Below are positions 59,339-62,390 of a stretch of DNA of 62,390 nt, one piece after another. How positions within the stretch are numbered: position 1 is the stretch's first letter; each line of letters opens with the position of its first letter. The notes below the pieces were generated by a model. The model was given only the letters and a program-made list of their open reading frames with translations, did not search any database and was not told the DNA's origin. The position numbers were made by a program, and so were the translations under genes. The stretch is from Hofstenia miamia. Lineage: Eukaryota > Xenacoelomorpha > Acoela. The stretch spans positions 303,355 to 365,744 of the forward strand of contig SCFE01000020.1 of the NCBI GenBank assembly GCA_004352715.1, written 5' to 3'.

Positions 59339-59871
59339 AAGACTTACGCAATTATATGTCACAGGTTGAAAGACTGTTGAAACTTAGTTTGAGAGAGAGT
59401 ACATATTCTAAATATGATCTGTTTTCCCATATATGTAAAGGGTTACCAGAACCGATCTGGCAACAATTCAAAATCAAATGTGATGCAAACGACTCCCTGG
59501 AAAGAATGATAAGGAAAGGTCTGGGAATACAAGTCATGATGGAAAACAATGCTCGAATTAATGAGAAATCGTCAACAACGAAAGTGATACCAACAATGGT
59601 TAGCGGAACAAATAAGATTAAAAAAGACGATGATGGAAAACCAAAGGACGAAATTATTAAAATAAAGTTGAAAGATGGTATGGTAAAACGTATAAATAGA
59701 AAAGATCTAAAATGTCAGGCGTGCGGAAAGAAAGGTCATACGAAGAAATATTGTAAGCGGCAGATTAATTTTATCGAAGAGGAAGAAGCATACTTTGAGG
59801 AGGAAGACTTATTAGATGATGAAGACGAATTGGAACAAACAGAAGAGACAAAAGATGATACTTTAAATTAG
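59339..59871 (+). CDS. Gypsy gag C-terminal part with CCHC knuckle, partial
   Basis: Open from the gap edge: DLRNYMSQVERLLKLSLRES, HICKGLPEPIWQQFKIKCDA (capsid-like), a Lys-rich linker, the nucleic-acid-binding knuckle CQACGKKGHTKKYC (CX2CX4HX4C) and a very acidic tail (EEEEAYFEEEDLLDDEDELE). It stops at TAG 59869-59871. No disruption in this stretch, unlike the 51946-53176 homologue. Gag assembles the particle and binds the element RNA. The N-terminal half is in the gap. Confidence 0.9.
59862..59868 (+). promoter_or_regulatory. Putative -1 ribosomal frameshift heptamer TTTAAAT
   Basis: The heptamer occupies the X-XXY-YYZ phase of gag (codons TTA AAT) and is followed immediately by the gag stop TAG. 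The -1 frame is open across it and reads LEGAPPLVKRAPVLIVTDLI into protease. Just downstream AGAGG ... CCTCT can form a 5-base-pair stem (59870-59887). The left copy has TTTAAAC at the equivalent place. Confidence 0.7.
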
Positions 59872-60514
59872 AGGGAGCGCCACCTCTGGTAAAACGTGCA
59901 CCCGTGCTAATTGTAACAGACCTGATTAAGACTAATACAATTACAGTTATAATAAATGGAGTGATGGTCAAAGCAACTATAGATACGGGAGCAGTAATAT
60001 CAATTATTACTGATGAATGTGCGGCAAAAATAGGAATTGATAATAGAAAATTGGAAAGTGAAAAGAGCAGATTACTCAATGCATCGGGAGATTACATTGA
60101 TACTAAAGGTAAACTATTGGAAGTACTGATGAGGATCGCTAACACCACGTTTTTGCAAACATTTACAGTAATAGATACAGAAAAAAATGCGCTCCCCTAT
60201 GAGGTGATATTAGGAAATGATTTTTTGATGAATAACAAGTGTATCATCGACTACAACAAAACTATATCAGTCCAAGAGGAAATAGTAACAACTTGCGAAG
60301 AAGAGCAGGGCACAGAAACCATAGAATTTCGGTTAAAAGAAGATGTAAAGATTCTACCTAATAACTGGAAAATGTGTCAGATAGAGACGGAAAATTATGT
60401 GATGGCTGAAGTTATGATATATGATCAAAAAAGTATCAATACGAAAAAAGTTTCGATTCCATCAAGTTTGTGTGTAGTAAAAGAAGGCAAAGGAATGATA
60501 CCAATGTTAAATGC
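59869..60514 (+). CDS. Gypsy protease (retropepsin) and linker, intact as far as the gap
   Basis: Read in the -1 frame relative to gag, starting LEGAPPLVKRAPVLIVTDLI (no ATG needed if made by frameshift). Then comes VKATIDTGAVISIITDECAA, where D-T-G is the aspartic protease active site, the flap-region LNASGDYIDTKGKLLE, and the ILGND block (ALPYEVILGNDFLMNNK). A linker follows to SSLCVVKEGKGMIPMLNA at the gap edge, where RT should follow. No stops or frameshifts. Retropepsins act as dimers and cut the Gag-Pol polyprotein. It is the best preserved protease of the three related copies here. Confidence 0.9.
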
Positions 60515-61514
60515 NNNNNNNNNNNNNNNNNNNNNNNNNNNNNNNNNNNNNNNNNNNNNNNNNNNNNNNNNNNNNNNNNNNNNNNNNNNNNNNNNNNNNN
60601 NNNNNNNNNNNNNNNNNNNNNNNNNNNNNNNNNNNNNNNNNNNNNNNNNNNNNNNNNNNNNNNNNNNNNNNNNNNNNNNNNNNNNNNNNNNNNNNNNNNN
60701 NNNNNNNNNNNNNNNNNNNNNNNNNNNNNNNNNNNNNNNNNNNNNNNNNNNNNNNNNNNNNNNNNNNNNNNNNNNNNNNNNNNNNNNNNNNNNNNNNNNN
60801 NNNNNNNNNNNNNNNNNNNNNNNNNNNNNNNNNNNNNNNNNNNNNNNNNNNNNNNNNNNNNNNNNNNNNNNNNNNNNNNNNNNNNNNNNNNNNNNNNNNN
60901 NNNNNNNNNNNNNNNNNNNNNNNNNNNNNNNNNNNNNNNNNNNNNNNNNNNNNNNNNNNNNNNNNNNNNNNNNNNNNNNNNNNNNNNNNNNNNNNNNNNN
61001 NNNNNNNNNNNNNNNNNNNNNNNNNNNNNNNNNNNNNNNNNNNNNNNNNNNNNNNNNNNNNNNNNNNNNNNNNNNNNNNNNNNNNNNNNNNNNNNNNNNN
61101 NNNNNNNNNNNNNNNNNNNNNNNNNNNNNNNNNNNNNNNNNNNNNNNNNNNNNNNNNNNNNNNNNNNNNNNNNNNNNNNNNNNNNNNNNNNNNNNNNNNN
61201 NNNNNNNNNNNNNNNNNNNNNNNNNNNNNNNNNNNNNNNNNNNNNNNNNNNNNNNNNNNNNNNNNNNNNNNNNNNNNNNNNNNNNNNNNNNNNNNNNNNN
61301 NNNNNNNNNNNNNNNNNNNNNNNNNNNNNNNNNNNNNNNNNNNNNNNNNNNNNNNNNNNNNNNNNNNNNNNNNNNNNNNNNNNNNNNNNNNNNNNNNNNN
61401 NNNNNNNNNNNNNNNNNNNNNNNNNNNNNNNNNNNNNNNNNNNNNNNNNNNNNNNNNNNNNNNNNNNNNNNNNNNNNNNNNNNNNNNNNNNNNNNNNNNN
61501 NNNNNNNNNNNNNN
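60515..61514. other. Assembly gap, 1000 N
   Basis: Default-size gap; sequence on its two sides is in opposite coding orientation. Confidence 0.99.
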
Positions 61515-62025
61515 TTTCCTCGCCACCCTTTAATTGGCTTTGAGTACTTGTGGATGCTATTTCCTCTTTGCCCTTTAATTGGCATTGAGTACTGCTGGAT
61601 GTTGAAGGGGAGTGTGCATAGTTTGATATTTCCAACCTCACGCCCTTTAATTGGCGATCAGTATCTTGTAGATGGCCCTCATTTACCCGCCTGCCCATTA
61701 TTTGACATTTGGTAGAGGGTGACTTTTCTTTTATTGTCTCCATCCTCATACCCTTTATTTGGTAATCGGATTGAGGAGACCTCCTCCTTATTCTTCGTCT
61801 TTTATTCATTGGTGTCATATGCTCCGTCGTCATACCCTTTAATTGGTAATCGGACTGTGGAGCTCTTCTTCTCACTCTTCATCTTTTGTTACTAGGTGGT
61901 GAATTCTCCATCGTCATGCCCTTTATTTGGCAATCGCATTGCGGAGACCTAGTCTTATTAGTGGAGCTCGTCGATGTTTCCTCTGTCCTCACGTCTTTTA
62001 TTTGATTATCAGTCTGCGGGGTTCT
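61515..62025 (-). repeat. Coding tandem repeat with Q-(L/I)-K-G core, 8 units
   Basis: On the plus strand a CCCTTTAATTGG-like core recurs at 61526, 61571, 61643, 61694, 61751, 61835, 61919 and 61993, with spacing 45 to 84 bases. On the minus strand one frame translates these as TDNQIKDV, CDCQIKGM, SDYQLKGM, SDYQIKGM, TKCQIMGR, TDRQLKGV, TQCQLKGK and TQSQLKGG, separated by Ser/Thr/Pro- and Arg-rich spacers (for example NKRRRIRRRSP). One TGA (61879-61881) interrupts the frame. Conservation of the peptide over the spacers suggests it was coding. The array runs into the gap. Confidence 0.75.
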
Positions 62026-62389
62026 CCTTCTTCTCACTCTCCTCAATTTCATTGGTGATTGTTGTGTTCATTTCATGTTTCCTAAATTCAGTTACTAAAT
62101 TAATATCCCATATTTCTGGGTCATATTTCAATTTATTTTTTGCTGCCCTGTGGGGCATTACTCTTCTTTGAACTTCTGGTTCCCCTTTCTCGGGTCTATA
62201 TTCATCCTGAAATTCTTCTTCATGCACACTGTCCAAATCGTCAATTTCAGCATATGTACCATCATCAAACTGTACAATTTTAAATTCTGCATTTTTATCA
62301 AGAGTCACTTGTTCTATATTTACTGTTGCACATTTTAAATTTTGAAAATGTAGTATTCGTCCGTCATTCAATTTATATTTATTACTGGG
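62009..62389 (-). pseudogene. Gypsy pol C-terminal tail (after integrase), partial
   Basis: Open from the window edge: KYKLNDGRILHFQNLKCATV, FDDGTYAEIDDLDSVHEEEF, RRVMPHRAAKNKLKYDPEIW and VTEFRKHEMNTTITNEIEES, ending at TGA 62009-62011. The DGR-I-HF-NLK pattern followed by an acidic then basic tail is typical of Gypsy integrase C-termini beyond the core, and the minus orientation matches the neighbouring elements. The Q-(L/I)-K-G repeat frame overlaps its end in another frame. Assignment to Gypsy pol rests on motif style and context. Confidence 0.55.
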
Positions 62390-62390
62390 T

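Larger units (their letters stand above)
59339..60514 (+). mobile_element. Ty3/Gypsy gag-protease segment on an isolated 1176-base contig, plus strand
   Basis: Bounded by two 1000-N gaps. Same family as the minus-strand copy ending at 58338, but in opposite orientation, and overlapping it in content for the protease C-terminal part and linker. Could be an allelic or second copy, or a misoriented contig. Confidence 0.8.

Noticed and set aside
1-62390. CRISPR arrays, bacterial operons, rRNA and tRNA genes
   Set aside because: No evenly spaced direct repeats with unique spacers, no bacterial gene organisation, and no rRNA or cloverleaf-compatible tRNA sequence seen by eye.

Overview
This is an AT-rich, gene-poor stretch of a eukaryotic, almost certainly invertebrate metazoan, draft assembly. 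The evidence is spliced exons of animal-type families (rhodopsin-like GPCR, discoidin domain, membrane-anchored GT28-type glycosyltransferase), GT-AG introns, many (TA)n microsatellites, and Tc1/mariner, hAT and Ty3/Gypsy elements. I cannot name the species. There are seven N gaps (4953-5318, 7934-8933, 33460-34459, 54371-54481, 55052-55314, 58339-59338, 60515-61514; four are exactly 1000 N, i.e. placeholder size) and four single Ns (17674, 18283, 25030, 29020). Several gap edges carry duplicated sequence, so part of the local layout is probably assembly artefact.

Layout. 1-13 kb: mostly non-coding, with two dispersed repeats, (TA)n tracts, one discoidin-domain exon (5982-6186) and a minus-strand fragment resembling a transposase C-terminus (12218-12757). 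13.8-15.7 kb: two exons of a class A GPCR (TM1, then TM2-TM3, splitting the DRY motif); no later exons were found. 17.8 kb: first exon of a GT28-like glycosyltransferase on a 608-base piece bounded by single Ns and flanked by a 348-base duplication, so its position is doubtful. 22.4-23.5 kb: a decayed DD34E Tc1 element. 24.8-25.7 kb: 231-base tandem repeat. 28.8-33.3 kb: nested DNA transposons: a Tc1-type MITE and a related longer element in (TA)n, the latter interrupted by a 3.0 kb hAT-like element, itself carrying a 356-base hAT MITE with a perfect 8-base target duplication. 34.4-38.2 kb: shared-TIR elements and a Tc1/Tc3-like transposase relic.

42.4-44.2 kb (minus) holds the best host gene: a secreted, Cys- and N-glycosylation-rich protein of about 556 residues with FG-GAP/VCBS-like Asp-rich repeats, one likely 69-base intron, and no family I can name.

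46.7-62.4 kb is a Ty3/Gypsy cluster. Mostly on the minus strand, it contains a truncated element with a short LTR (46.85-48.85), a decayed but nearly full-length element with a 5' LTR (48.87-54.1), a tandem related element whose 3' LTR abuts that 5' LTR (54.1-58.3), a short plus-strand contig with gag-protease (59.3-60.5), and an integrase tail followed by a peptide repeat (61.5-62.4). Two copies keep a UUUAAAY heptamer in frame at the end of gag with protease in the -1 frame, pointing to programmed frameshifting. An unrecognised post-RNase H reading frame and the tandem Q-(L/I)-K-G repeat are the least explained coding material in the window.
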